64,000 nucleotides of DNA. Source: Epiperipatus broadwayi (Eukaryota; Onychophora; Udeonychophora; Euonychophora; Peripatidae). Below, in pieces: positions 1 to 12,886 of the stretch (the first letter of the stretch is position 1; each line of letters starts with the position of its first letter). The stretch spans positions 2,108,001 through 2,172,000 of the forward strand of contig JAQFVV010000032.1 in NCBI GenBank assembly GCA_028023455.1, given 5' to 3'. The notes below the pieces were generated by a model. That model was not told the origin of the DNA and did not search any database. It saw nothing but the letters and a program-made list of their open reading frames with translations. The position numbers and the translations under genes are program-made.

Positions 1-354
1 ATATATATTGCCTATAACACTTCTCTCATATACACTTCAATGCAAACAATTTATCTTAAAAACTTCTTTATTTTCCTTACAGTTTTGACAGTCCAGCAGT
101 CTTCATCAGAGCTCTATGCTTCTTCTCTGCTTTAAAAATTTTTCTTAAAAACTTCTTTATTTTCCTTACAGTTTCGACTGTACAGCAGTCTTCATCAGAG
201 CTCTATGCTTCTTTTCTGCTTTAAGCAGAGAAGAAACATAGAGCTCTGATGAAGACTGCTGGACAATCAAAACTGTAAGTAAAATAAAGAAATTTTTAAG
301 AAAAATCGTTTGCATTGAAGTGCATATGAAAGAAATATTATAAGCAATATATAT
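1..354. mobile_element. Foldback MITE-like inverted-repeat element
   Basis: The first 47 bases and the bases around 308-354 are inverted copies of each other, including TTCAATGCAAAC against GTTTGCATTGAA and both TA-rich ends. Inside, a unit of about 85 bases (around 58-140, again 145-225) is tandemly repeated; a third copy (226-305) is inverted against the second, giving a hairpin with almost no loop. A truncated relative lies at 12887-12975. There is no coding potential. The structure fits a short non-autonomous foldback element; its superfamily cannot be named. It may extend left of the window edge. Confidence 0.6.
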
Positions 355-1080
355 ATATGATTTATATGTTTAAAGTTTCATAAAATTTCAAAGTGATGAC
401 TTATCTAGAAAATTTAAAAATTATAATATATATTCATGATAATGACTAATCAAAAATTTAAAATAAAAATGTTTGAATTGCTATCTTTTATTAAAGTAAT
501 ACAAATATCCCTCCATCTTTTTTTTTATAAAATATTTTTTAAATATACATTGTTCTACCTTTTATTTTATACGTAAATATATTTTGATAAGATTTTTGTT
601 TTAAAAAGTAAACATTCACATGATTTTTTTATATTAAACTTTATTCAACTTTATTCAATATATCATGAATAGACATCAATAAATAAGTACAGCCATTATT
701 AATCCAAAACACTAATATATATCTATGTAAAAAAAAAAAATACAAAAGTGACCCATTTTGTAATAACTACACAAACAAGCCTTGAATCATTACATTAGAC
801 AACTTATGGCACATGCTTGTTCAATAATGTGTTTATTAACCATCTTATTATAAGATCTCTCAACTTGAAAACTTTGCATAATTGAAATCTTAAGAATGAA
901 AACATTCATTATTGAATTTCTTTAAAGTGACTTAGAGATCAACTTAGGTTTAATTAAAGCTTCACACATTAGTCATCAACAGCAGTTTGCTTATAAAATT
1001 GTCTAAAAACTACTCTCAAGTAAATTATAAAATACTTTTTTAAAATATTCATTTATTTCACGCCTAATGAAAATAATTTG
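355..1080. other. AT-rich intronic DNA, no feature seen
   Basis: Runs of A and T with scattered short open stretches only. No splice-bounded exon, repeat or protein similarity recognised on either strand. Confidence 0.5.
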
Positions 1081-1188
1081 TGATTATTTACCTTTTCTAC
1101 ATGTGAGTGGTCATGTGTAGCAGTAGTATGAGATAGTGTGGATAGTTGAAGTTTGCTTGAAAGTCTGAATTCAAATCCCCTCTATTTA
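1081..1188 (+). repeat. tRNA-like (SINE-type) repeat, copy 1
   Basis: About 105 bases repeated with roughly 90% identity at 1519-1621. Near its end sits GAATTCAAATCC, which resembles the B box of a tRNA-type RNA polymerase III promoter (GGTTCAAATCC). A weak A-box-like stretch, GTAGCAGTAGTATG, lies about 50 bases upstream. This suggests a tRNA-derived SINE head, although no cloverleaf could be folded by eye. The stretch 1189-1518 that separates the copies shows nothing recognisable. Confidence 0.4.
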
Positions 1189-1518
1189 CAATTAAGTTCC
1201 AGTTGTAAGAATGCCTGTATTTCAAATCTTACACATTAAGCCTGTATTCTTCCCATCCATCTTCTATGTATTTAAATGGATAGTGTCCTATAAGGAGTGA
1301 ACATGGGCACAATCACAATATTGGAATCAGCATGAGATTTGAGCAGCCTATCATCAGATTTTCAATGATATGGATGGCTCATAAGTTGGAGGTTGGAGTA
1401 GATTGAAGCCTGTCCATTAGAGTATAAAGATTTGCTATCTTAATATAAACTGAGCACTGATTATATATGCGTGTGGGAAGTGATATTCTGGATCAATTGA
1501 GCACGAAATATGTATTGG

Positions 1519-1621
1519 TGATTATTTATCTTTTCTACATGTGTGGTCATGTGTATCAGTAGTATGAGATAGTGTGAATAGTTAAAGGTTGCTTGAAAGT
1601 CTGAGTTCAAATCCCATATAT
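1519..1621 (+). repeat. tRNA-like (SINE-type) repeat, copy 2
   Basis: Direct copy of 1081-1188 about 438 bases downstream, with GAGTTCAAATCCC as its B-box-like end. The shared part stops abruptly after the B box. Either two SINE insertions of the same family or a local duplication would give this arrangement. Confidence 0.4.
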
Positions 1622-2839
1622 TTAATAATAGATTCAGTAACTGAAAAATATATTGATTGGTTATATGATCTTACCATCATATTTTTATAATATGAAGAAA
1701 TGCTCTTAAATGTTATTATTCAAGTGGCTTTATGCTACATTGATAAAAATCCAAACCTCACACCCCAGCTTTAAACTGAATTAAAATAACAATCTTATAT
1801 GAGAGGCTGTGATGTGGCCAGCCAAAAATGTATCTGGACAGTCATTTACTTTTTCCAAATGTCTTTAATCACAACTATTTAAAGTATATGAGTGAGGAGG
1901 AAGGTGGAATATAGGTTTTAAGCATATCTAATTTCATTGTGATAGTTATTTCATCATGACAAACTATCTTTTGATTTTTTTGAATGCAACAGCAGCATAT
2001 AGGGGTCTGAGCTGTACTGAGTCCATTTTTTATTTTAAAAGCTACTGAAATATTTATATTAATTCACACTCTCAAAAATAATTATGCAATCTAGAAGCAA
2101 AGATGAAGTTCTTATTTTGAATCAATTCAAATGAAAAACTCTATCATCAAATCTATATTACCTTCTGAGGCCTGTATTTAAAAAAAATAGTTGTATAAAT
2201 AAATAGAAAGTAAGAATCTCATATAAGTCCTTGTCTAGCATCAGTCACAGTTTCAAATGTCTCAAACATATCACCAGTGAAAACAGAGCTCTTCCTCTCT
2301 CTCATTCCATCACATAAAACTTATGTAATTTGAATACAAATCAATGAAAAATCAACTAATTTCAAATACTGCCACAAAACATTTTGCTTAACTATCAAAT
2401 ATTTTGTCAAAATTGATAAAAGCAATATATAAATAACATATCTGCTCATACTTTTTTAAAATATCTGACAACAAAAATTTTATGACTAGTACTTCTCGAT
2501 TTTCTAAATCCTCAGAGAATATCTGATTCCATTTTTATATGACTAGAAGCAATCTGTTTAACAAAATCTTTGAAAGTACTTTTGCGATCAGTGGATTAGT
2601 TATGGTATTGAAGTATTTTCAATCTTTATTTTTACAAAATTAAGCAAAAAAAAAATATTTTTTCACATCATACTGGCATGCAATATTTTCAAAATTAACT
2701 AGACACTGCATCAAAAACTGCAGCCTTTCCGTTTTTCAAGATTACAAAAATCTGTTTTAATTTCACAAAATTAAATAATTGAATAGAATGTATCATTATT
2801 CAGAAAAGTAATCAAAATATCTCCCTTCACTTTTCAAAA
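1622..2839. other. AT-rich DNA, possibly decayed LINE body
   Basis: No frame reads well. The minus-strand LINE endonuclease remnant at 2840-3640 would continue into this stretch (its RT would lie to the left), but I cannot recognise RT motifs here. Confidence 0.3.
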
Positions 2840-3640
2840 TAAAACTAGTAGCATATATAAGAATGCTTTCCATGAATTTAATAGGATTATGATATAATTT
2901 TAAAATCAATGTCAAACCCAATACATCAAAAAAAGCTTTAAAGTGACCAATCAACAAATGACAGTATTTTATTTGCAGTTTTAATCCAGCAATCACCAAT
3001 TATTTTTAATCTTTCTCTGCCAGCAAAAAATTTATTCACATCCTGCTCCTTAAAAGATAACAAGACAAGCATGAAAATCTGCCAGATCTCTGCTACAATA
3101 CTAAATCTATAACTTATTCAATTAGACTGTGCTGTTAGTGTCAATAAAATATAATTAACTTTTTTTATATTTGATTCTTAATTATCATAAAATTCTCAAG
3201 ATGATAACCATTTTAATTGTAGATATACCATAATTTCTTTATAGTATCATGCAAAAATTCAATAACAGAAAATCAAATTCACAAATCCAAGATAATTATT
3301 TTCAGCAACTTTGGGTAAACTTTGCTATTCTTATCACATGATCATTATAATCTCCAAGAATAAATTTGTTCTTTTATTGGTATTAATATAATAACATTGC
3401 CTAACAAGAGGTTTTTTTAATCATTGAACTTTAGTCTAATGTTGGAGCATAAACATTAATAAAACATGCATTAACCAAAACAATTTTTATTTTCCTTAGT
3501 TTTTCAATGATTCATCTAAATATTATAAGAACAGGAAGACTTCAGCTTAGACTTCACAGTAAATTCAATACAATGAAGTATTTTATTTGATAATCAAGCT
3601 ATCAAAAAAAACTTGTGGTCATTTATTTGTTCAGTTTGTA
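2840..3640 (-). pseudogene. Non-LTR retrotransposon (LINE) endonuclease remnant
   Basis: Reading the minus strand, two signatures of the apurinic-type endonuclease domain of LINEs appear in order. INVYAPTL (around 3430-3460) corresponds to the conserved N-x-YAPT strand, and KFILGDYNDHV (around 3335-3370) corresponds to the GDFN motif. A weak match to the later W..H...D block may lie around 2940-2975. Frameshifts and stops separate the pieces, so the gene is dead. Orientation is the same as the LINE tails at 12184-12860 and 53925-54875, and it may be the same family, but the parts do not overlap, so this is not shown. Confidence 0.5.
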
Positions 3641-5285
3641 AGACAAGTTTCACTAAGAGCAGTATTTCTTAGGTATTGATGTTCCTTAACTATAAGTATT
3701 GTCCTCGATTCATCTTAAAGAGTTTGCATTAAGAAAACTTTGCATCTTCCATTTACCTATATTTAAAAAAAAAATTAAATTAAATTATTATCATTATTAC
3801 TAACTCTACCTTTGTTTTAGTTCCATTACCATTATTAATAGTGATTTTAATTTTTTATTGCTTTAACAAACAATTTATCAAGCACCGTGACTTAGCCAGA
3901 TTATACAAAACTGATTTCTTTTAAATTCTCATATTTAAAAATTAAGGAAATCCCTAAGTAAGACCCCCCACCCCATCAAAAAACTAATTGCATGAAGAGT
4001 GAAACATATACCAAATGTAATTCTAATGTAACTTATTATTGGTTGTACTAACTTGTGCAAGATAATAACCCACTCATTCTTCTGATAAATCAGACTCTAA
4101 AATTTCTCATATCTCTATTTTTCCAATATTATATGATATATCATGTTAGGTTGAATTTGTATGATTAAGTCTGATTAAATAAATATATACCATTGTTGAA
4201 ATTAGTGAATGAAAATGACTAGTAACTCCATACATTAGTAAAAGTAACTGACACTAAGATAAAAGAACACAGAGACAAGTCTGCTTGTATTAGAAGCAGT
4301 ATCCAGTCTTTGATGATGATATGCTTTATCTTATAAAGCACAGAAGTTATTTTTGATTGTGCATTACTTGTAGGTTATTTGCAGTTATCCATCACATCTG
4401 AAAATCATTTTATTATCTGCCACATTAGAAGTATATGAAATAACTTTATTAAAATTTCAGAAGTTTGCACAAATGATTAGTATGTATTAATTATTGATTC
4501 ATTCTTTATCCAGTCTAAATTGAACAATCCAGCACAGAGTAAATAAAGGTAATTTCTATATCTGTGCTAAGATAAGCATTTAATGACATAAAGTGATCTT
4601 TCTACACCAATTCTAAAATCAATTACAAATACATTGAATAAATTAAGATAATAATCAGTAGAGGACTCAGTGTAATCAACCAATTATATTCAGCTAAGGG
4701 ATCTCAGTTTGCTAAACCAGATTTATTGATTATGAACGTATGAGACACAATTTATTATAGTATTATTTAATTAATTTTAAAATACTTTAATGGCAATATG
4801 TTATTTTATTAAAATGGACACAATCGAGGTATATATGCATAAAACATTTGATGTATTGTAATATATAAGTTTTAATTTTATTTTAAAATATATTCTTCAT
4901 TAAAAAAAAAAAAAATCTGTCATAAATGCACAAATGCATTAGACCTAATCTAGCATTAATTATAAATAATCAAAATACTGTGATCACTGTGAAATAATAT
5001 ATTTCAGAGACAATTACTATAGTTATTATTATCATCTTCAACCTTTCTGTTTTTACTATCACTTTTATTATTATCATGATTAGTTTTAGTTCATTATATT
5101 ATCTTTGAAATTTTAAATTTATTTATTTATTTTTTATTATGATGAGTAGGTTAAATAACATCTCTGGAAAGCATGTTTAACAACTCTTAATCAGTCACAA
5201 AATCACGACCATCATTAAGGAATAATTTCTCATATTCAAATTTCATTAAAAAGCCATGTTTTTGATATTATGAAATATATATATA
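3641..5285. other. AT-rich intronic DNA, no feature seen
   Basis: Simple A/T runs and short direct repeats only. No exon or mobile-element protein recognised. Confidence 0.45.
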
Positions 5286-5344
5286 TTGTGCCAGATCGTA
5301 AAACGTCCATGCACAAGATGGCTGTAGCCAATAATTTGGCACAG
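5286..5344. repeat. Short element with TTGTGCC / GGCACAG ends
   Basis: A 59-base segment begins TTGTGCCAGATCGTAAAACG and ends TTTGGCACAG, an inverted terminal match of seven or eight bases, inside TA-rich flanks. Its start resembles the starts of the element at 9162 (TTGTACCGGGTTCG) and of the long repeats at 43783 and 49585 (TGTGCCGGTC). It may be a collapsed relative of those elements. Confidence 0.3.
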
Positions 5345-6002
5345 CTAACTATAATGAATTTGTTAAATAAATAAAAATGAGAGTTGGTCTATACTAGAGT
5401 CCCACCTCCTTGCATACATAACTAACACTTATATATTAGTTATTTTGAAATAATGAACACATACTATAAATGTATCATATTTATTGCAAACGTTCTAATA
5501 CGTATATGTATAAAGAGTTCTGTATATAAATATATTTTTGATAATTTTTAAAATGTTTTTTTTTTTTAAAAAAAAAAATATATATATTTTTTTTTGTGTG
5601 TGAAAATAATCTTCCGTTTAAAAGGTGGATTTAATTAATCTTTCTCTTTCTATTTTTACTTTTTTTGCATGTAATCAGGTAGAGTAATTTTTTTTATTAA
5701 TTTGTAAATCAAATTACAAGCATGTTATCTAAAGAAGGTGGGTGGTCTATTACTCCAATATGGAGATTTGAAATTCCTAAAATAAGAAAAATATGAAAGA
5801 GATTTTTGAAACAAAATTGATAAAAAAATGTATTAAAAATAAAATTTATCTGACACAATAGCTCGAAGGGGGATGTAAGCAATTGTAACTTGTGGGCGGA
5901 CGAGGATATATATAACCTACCTGTGAGGTGTAGGGATGATTTTTTTTTTTGAGTAATTATTATTATTGGACTGAGAGATACAAGAACCTACCTGTGAGGT
6001 GT
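5345..6002. other. AT-rich DNA with a small duplication
   Basis: Mostly A/T homopolymer runs. An 18-base segment beginning AACCTACCTGTGAGG occurs at 5914-5931 and again at 5985-6002. The surrounding 150 bases are richer in G and C than the neighbourhood, as if part of an old unclassified repeat. Confidence 0.35.
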
Positions 6003-6720
6003 GGGCAGATTATTAGACATTTATTCTTTTGGCTCAATATGCTGCCGGATTGCGGAGTATATTTTTAATTCAAAAAGGAGTTTGATGCATATAATCTTTT
6101 GTTTATGGGACCTGCTAGTTATGAACGAACATAAACTTTTGTTGAATGTCTTTCCTTGTGGTTTGCACAGATATTAACCAAAACCACCAACACCCATATG
6201 ATGTGGGAAATCATTTAATATATGCAGTTCAGTGATCAATCGAAAAGAAGGAAGGAAGGTTTTAATCCATTTTAGGAAGAATAAGCTTACCGTGAAAGTC
6301 ACACATATTAGTGATCTGTTTTAAATGATCCAGTAAAGAAAAATATTTTGGATTGCCATTACTGAAATGATAACCAAGTCTCATCTACTTGCCCGAAAAA
6401 CCATGGAGTAGGAAGAACTGTAGCAGTACACCTGCCAGTTCAGATATGTAGTCGCCAAGATGTATGTGTTAGAGACACAGTGTATCCTGATTGAAGGATT
6501 CTACAAGAATGGCAAGGAGTTAAAGTGAATGTCATCGTCCTTTCTGGTAGTTTAGATGGTCCGCCCAGAAGTTTGAACCCAGAGAGCAGGCAGAAAGAGA
6601 TGAGTACAACAAAAAAAAATGTTTATAATTTTTTTTTTTGGTTTATTGTTTGTATTATTAGAGTGGATATAACAAGTATAATTGTACTATATTTACTAAC
6701 ACATTATAAGATATAATCAT
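6003..6720 (+). other. GC-richer stretch, possible decayed coding sequence
   Basis: Around 6360-6600 the plus strand has a more coding-like base composition than its surroundings. One frame stays open for about 35 codons (around 6420-6520, reading through QFRYVVAKMYVLE), broken by stops before and after. I do not recognise the protein. It could be an unknown transposon remnant or chance. Confidence 0.2.
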
Positions 6721-9004
6721 TTTTTTTTGTTGTTATATAAAATATTGTAAAATAATATTGCTTATACATAGATCTCACTCAAATCCACTAAATATAGGAT
6801 TATTATTTTCTTGTTCTTTTCCCTCATTTTACCTTTACATCTTATTTAATTTTAATCATGGTAGCGTCACCTCACGTGGAGTGACCTACAGCCAGCCTAT
6901 ACATTTTTTATATATAAAAAAATTTAATATACACGTAAAATATAACTTTACGTATCTAAATGTAAAGGTGTATATAATCTTAAAAGTTTATATGAGCAAA
7001 TGGGGAAAGTTCAAGGGGTTAGATCTGTGTATAACTTATTTCATTATTTTGGGGATTTATAAAATGAAACATTCATTGTTTTATGCAGAGAGAGGGGAGT
7101 ATAGACCACATCCATTGGCATCCATCTTTGACCATTTTCTGTTTTATGGCAAATAAGTTAACTTACGTATAAGTTAGAAAATGGATTTTTTTTTCTTTGT
7201 TCATTTTAATCTAAATGTAGATCTTGAATATAAGGATTTAAATATTCTTGTGTGATTATGTGTAGAATAGTAAAATTTGAAATAGAAAACTGTATAATGA
7301 ATTTATGACTTAATATTATAATGTTTAAATCTATATGTGGTGGAGGGGGGTTTAGTTAAATAAATGGCATTATCTCATATTTATTTGTTTATCGTATAAT
7401 TTATTGTAGAATAAAAAAAAAAATAAAAAAATGCAATCACCTATTTGTGATATCTGCTTACCATGGCTATAAAAGGTTGAACTAGTCATCGGGATATTAT
7501 ATCGGGGAGGTGAATTATAATATACTTTTCACCCAGTTTTCTTTATCCAAATAAAACATATGTCCAAGAATGGAAAAGAAATCCTCTTTGCATACTCTTT
7601 CGATAGATAGAAAAGGGAAAATTATTTAACATTTTGCATTCTTTTATTATATTGGGGGTGGAGCTAAAGTTTTGTCTAATAGATACAATACTTTTAAAGA
7701 TATGTGAAGAGCGAGGGAAAATGTCTATGGGCAAATAGATATTGGGATGGAAGTATAAGTAGTTTAACAAGAGAAGATTTTTATTTTACTTGAAATTAAA
7801 TTTCTTTCCTCTAATAATTAGTAAAGTAATACTCGTTTGTATTTAACCCCAGGTATTATCGAAGATTATTATCGATCTCCCATTTTAAAATGTACATGTC
7901 ATTTCATGCTCGTGACATACACATATATATAGTATCATTTTTTGAAATGGATAAGATGTATGGGATTTCGAACCAGTACAATATATATACATGTATGTTT
8001 GTATATACATCCAGAATATAGAAGTGCCTCTTCTGATCTTTATGTCAAATAAGATATTATATGACATGCAAAATAGCCAACTTCTAATCTAAGTTGACTA
8101 TAATATATATTAAAGAGCAACAATGCATAATGCTAGCTGAAATCTCTGTAAAATATTTCAAATGCCCCACAGTTATATTATATTTAGTCACCTCCCTCTT
8201 TATTTAAAGGTAAAATTCTTTTGAATGGTTGCAAAATTCAGACTTTTCTTTATTTAAAGGGGGAGTATGGCTGAAATAATATACATGTAGGGTATTAAAA
8301 TATTATATATATACATATCATCTAAAATTTATTTCACAAAAATCACAGTAGGTACATTTCAATGTCCTGATTCATTTATTATAAATTCCAGTTTTTTAAT
8401 ATTAAAAATGATATAACTGATTATGCTTTGAACATATTATTTATGCAAATTAATTAGGGTATTAGAAGGGAAAAATAATGAATATTACTATTATTTTTGG
8501 TATAATCATTGATATAGTAACATAAATTACTTAATAGCATTTTCTGCTGCTTGTAATGATGGTTTTCAGTTTAGTTATAAATGAATTCAAATTTTTATAA
8601 TTAAGATGAGGATAATATCATTAAACAGACAGCATGACAAGATGGCAAATAAACAGCTAAAAACCAGCATAAGTGTATTCCTACTTTCATATATTGCTTT
8701 GCAAAAGCATCACAAAATCAACTTTAACTTTTTATCTTTCTACTTTTGTTTTTTTTTTCTCTTTTGATATTAGAACAATAATATTCATTTATGACTGTAA
8801 ATGAATGTTATATAAATATATAAACCTGCCAACAGTTAATATTATATTAATATCTAGGGATTAATACTCCAACATTAGCCTAAAAACTTTTATCTTGTGC
8901 TCTGTATTGAGAATATTTCATCTCCATGTATTATATATATATAAAACAACTACAAAATAAAATATCATTAACCTTCTCAACATTTAAATCTAAAAACTTT
9001 AATT
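6721..9004. other. AT-rich DNA, no convincing feature
   Basis: Open frames here (for example 6758-7156) have AT-driven composition and no recognisable domain. No repeat borders seen. Confidence 0.4.
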
Positions 9005-9155
9005 TTACAAAATCAAAAGTACCCCCTCAATTGTAAAATTAATACTAGAATCAAAACAATTCAATCCACATAAAAACTCTTTTAATTTCTTTTTCTGAAT
9101 AACAAACAAACAATCATCAACATACCTAACAAATAATTTTATAGGCAGTTTTATA
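9005..9155 (-). pseudogene. Penelope-like element reverse transcriptase fragment
   Basis: The minus strand encodes LPIKLFVRYVDDCLFVIQ followed by a run ending SSINFTIE, then loses the frame. (K/R)YVDD followed within about 30 residues by an S.I.FT.E strand is the fingerprint of Penelope-like reverse transcriptases, where YVDD carries two of the catalytic aspartates. Only about 45 residues survive. On its N-terminal side the match ends at 9156-9161, where the element at 9162-10677 begins, so that element probably interrupted or lies against it; no further RT is seen beyond 10677. A LINE RT is a less likely alternative. Confidence 0.55.
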
Positions 9156-9161
9156 TATATA

Positions 9162-10677
9162 TTGTACCGGGTTCGAATATGGGACGTTCGAAAAACCGGT
9201 CTCTTAGGCAGAGAAGAACATAATTGGAAAGTATGTATGTCCAAACGATAGCTATAAAATATATAACTAGTGTCACATTTCCAGGACATAACTTCTTCTC
9301 GACTGTTGAGTTCAACACCAAGTTCAAAGCACTTTTTTGTTTTGTGTAAACACGGGCGCAAGCTATCTATTCAGAAGAATAAACAACGCACTTTGAACAA
9401 TGGTCACTAACTCAACGCCTAAGTTATACCCATAGACTAGCTCAGCTACTTGTAATCAATAACAGATTATACAAAATTAGTGGTGAAAAGAATTGATGAA
9501 AAGATTGGTAAAAAGAATTGACCGACAAATAAAGTTTAAGTTTTAAAGACCATTTATTTTAATTAACATTTACTAATTTTAAACATTTTATAAATCTAAT
9601 ATAACACATGCACACTTTAAATTAACACACTATAATATATCTTATGAGAAAGCATAAATAATATTTGACGTTTATAAAATCATATAGCATTCACAAACAC
9701 GCACATCAATAGTTCATTTTATGCATGCTTATAGAGTTCAAATTACTTGTCTCTGGAGGCTTTACGAATTAATGTGAAGGCTACTATAGAAATAAGAATA
9801 TGAAATATTATTACCTAGGATTTTGGAATGTGGATACATCTTGCTGTTGCTGCTTCTAATGAAGTATATCTAACCGGTTAGATTTGAAGTTTTCATGCAG
9901 AGATTTGATGATTATTAGTTGGTATTATTTCTGGAGACAATTAGATACTGACGGAGATTTTTCAAGCTGTTACACAGACATTATTTAAGATCGGGTATAT
10001 TGGCTGTTTTCATCGGACTTCAGGCTGGAGAGACGTATGTTTCCCGTGTGTTTTTAACATTGCATTTCTGACTGATACATAATAAACTGATCTCTGATAC
10101 AATTAACTCAACTGATTGTCCTCACTGACTGTCTGATAAAAATCTGGCTATTTATACCTACAATGTGTTGTCCTTTTAATATCCTCCGGCAATATTTGTT
10201 GTCGAAATTCCTTTGATAATCTCATGTTTTTGAAGATCGTTTAATTAGTAGTAGCCATCATACGTGTTGTCTTTTATATTTTTAATTAATTGCCATCGCG
10301 GAGTGTTTTTTAATTTTTAACTTTCATTTATTATTTTGTATTTCTTTAATACGGATATATTTATTTTACATTTGCACGCACATATAATTTTATACTACAC
10401 ATCAAAACTAGTTTTAAGATTACTTTTTCTTTAATACGAATGAGAAGAGATTTATATTTTGAAACTTTTAACTATTTATTTTTACGAATACTAATAAGAA
10501 AAACTTTACTTCCTTTTATAAAACTTTTAGTTTAACTTTCTAAAGAAAACCCCTTCCCACTTTTAATCAATTATTTTCTAACTTTTATTTCAAACTCTTT
10601 TACGAAAGATTTTTATTTTAATAATTTTTTTAAACAAAATTATTTTTTATACATGTGCCAATTCGGCCTTGGCACAA
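9162..10677. mobile_element. 1.5 kb element with imperfect terminal inverted repeats
   Basis: The left end TTGTACCGGGTTCGAA and the right end read in reverse, TTGTGCCAAGGCCGAA, agree at about 11 of 16 positions. Both ends are flanked directly by TA. The segment is visibly richer in G and C near its left end than the flanks and interrupts a Penelope-like RT fragment. The ends also read TGTACC...GGCACA, which would suit a solo LTR, so class is undecided: TA-targeting DNA transposon derivative or solo LTR. No protein recognised inside. The TA flank is weak evidence because the flanks are TA repeats. Confidence 0.45.
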
Positions 10678-12183
10678 TACATATATATGATAAACAAAAC
10701 AAGTTATAAATTTTGTAACTTGCTTCTAGCTTGCATTTTTGAAGGTTTTTGCAATGATATATATTGCAGAGGCTTTTACTATATGGTGAAACTGAAATGA
10801 TTTCAGGCCCATATAGCTATCTAGTTTAAGCTGGATTTGAAGACATTATGTGTCTGAGAAATTTCATGCTTTCAAACTGATAGAAATGTGTGTTGATAAA
10901 TGCTGATTTTAAAGTTGGTATTTAGATCTAGTTTCCAGTCTGCCAACCCTTTATTGACAGGAGCCAACTAGCTCGAAACCATGGTCTAAAGGTGGAGAAA
11001 ACGAAAGAGATATTGAATTCTAATTCTCTCTCAGCGTTTATGTAAACAAAGCTTGTTAGGAGCTATTGGTAAAGCTCCATCTAGTGATCCTATTTATATA
11101 TATATTAAAATATTGCTTTATATATTCTTACAATGGTTTATTTCTTATATACATCTATACGTAAAGGCACACAAGATAAACATATATCTCCCCAAAAGCA
11201 ATAAACTATGCAAATAAATTTAAGAATTGTTATACATAAATATTCACATCATCATTACATATTATTGAAAATAATTTTAATATATCAAATAACTTACCAT
11301 AATTTTCCATTAAGAAAGGAAAATTGTCACCTATTCCAGGAAGTTTCTTTCTTTTTTTCCTCTGCACTTGATCATAATCTTAAAAATATATATATATAAA
11401 TTACTATCCATACTCAATTCTATTATTGTTTTTACAAATTTTGTTTACTCTAGGAACCAATTTTTTCTATATCCATATAAGGCCCAGTCTGTCACTCTAC
11501 CACTACATCAACCCATTGCAGGGCATTAAAACGTTTATCTCTATTAACTAAATCAGTAATAACAATAAAATGTAACATGTAATATGTGCACTTACACGCA
11601 TTAATAGAGAAGTTATCTTGCTATGAATATGAGAATGTCATAAGTTCTTGAATATGCTCAGCCATATAATAAACTCCTCTATTAATGCATATAAACTCAC
11701 ATATTACTCTGTTACATTTTATATATGACAAATATAAACTGTTAATGCTTCAATAATAATAGAAATATAAAAAATCACCCTTACAAATTTATATTTTCAA
11801 ACATGAAAATAATTTTTTTTACATTCATTTTACCTTTATTCATATATTTTCCCACTTTATTTAATAACTTCTTAGTTTTTTTATTACTTAAATATGTTCT
11901 AATCTTATAAATAATTTACAAATTATAATCCTTTTTTTATATTCAATCTTTTTTTTTATTTCTTGAAAAATATATTTTTAATTAGCTCTGTGCTACTGCT
12001 AACACTACTTTTTTTTCCTATTTAATAATAATAAACATCCACTTGTAATCGGATATGACTGTTCCAGCTCAAAAAAAAAACCTACTATAAAAGTGAGTTT
12101 GGTGATGAACTATATAAACCAATTTGTTAAACACAAATTTGTCCATATAAGAGAATATGCTTATCAATTTTTCTGTTTACTTG
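10678..12183. other. AT-rich intronic DNA, no feature seen
   Basis: A GC-richer patch at 10800-11090 may be an old repeat, but no border, domain or paralogue within the window could be found. The rest is A/T-rich. Confidence 0.4.
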
Positions 12184-12860
12184 CTACTTTTCAATTTTGT
12201 TTTTTAATTTCTTCAACAGAAAATGTTTCTTTCTGAAATAATATTTCAACATATCTAATTGTAGTTCATAAATTCCCAATGGAAACAATTGGCATTTGCA
12301 CTTCTTTAGAATGTCTTTGATACAATCCTTATAATATGGATGGGATTTATCTCTCCCATGAAAACCACAATGAAGTTCACCATCAAACCCTCTTTTAGAA
12401 AGGCTTGCATTGGTCATTTATTTTAAATATCTGAACTAATGAAGATGTGATTTTTACAATGATGAACTCTGTAGTATCTCATCCAGAATATTGAAGAACA
12501 TATTAATTGTTTTTATGATCTCACTATTGTATTTTAAAAATTTTATGGAGCATCCATAAACAAAAACTTTTCTAATGCCTTTATATTGTGATGATAGGAT
12601 GTCCAAGTCTAACTTCCATATAATAATAAATCAGATAAAATAATAACCCTGTATACAATCAAATTTCCCTATGGTAAAATACTCTACTTGATAAAAGCCA
12701 CAGCAGCACATTGAAGTCTGCATTGTACTTCAACTTCTAAGTCCACCTTTCTATTTGGTTTACATTATCACACTGATAATCATCCAAACTAAAAGTTACT
12801 GAGGATTTTTTTTCTTCTGTCATTGGCTGATAGAAAACTTGCTTTATAAACATTAATTAA
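12184..12860 (-). pseudogene. LINE 3' end remnant (RT C-terminus and tail)
   Basis: Minus strand, clear paralogue of 54370-54760: both copies carry the same block around the degenerate LYGSETW-type motif followed by NIKALEKF. Here it is at 12540-12640. Downstream, 12417-12184 encodes the basic tail with GELHCGFHGRDK and YKDCIKDILKK, which matches the typical C-terminus after the RT of RTE/CR1-like LINEs (GEL...GKR..GG..KR.KD.LK). Many stops and frameshifts; dead. The left end of the copy is not defined. Confidence 0.55.
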
Positions 12861-12886
12861 AAAAACAATTCTTTATATTGCAATAT

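Noticed and set aside
6240-6310. Possible minus-strand exon ending at GGTAAGC near 6291
   Set aside because: Stops in all frames and no recognisable protein.
6758-7156. 132-codon open frame, among the longest in the window
   Set aside because: Composition follows the AT bias, no domain or splice context, and no paralogue here.
7440-7560. Possible minus-strand exon with a GTAAGC donor at 7465
   Set aside because: The upstream sequence has no acceptor-bounded frame and no similarity to the Rel exon expected next.
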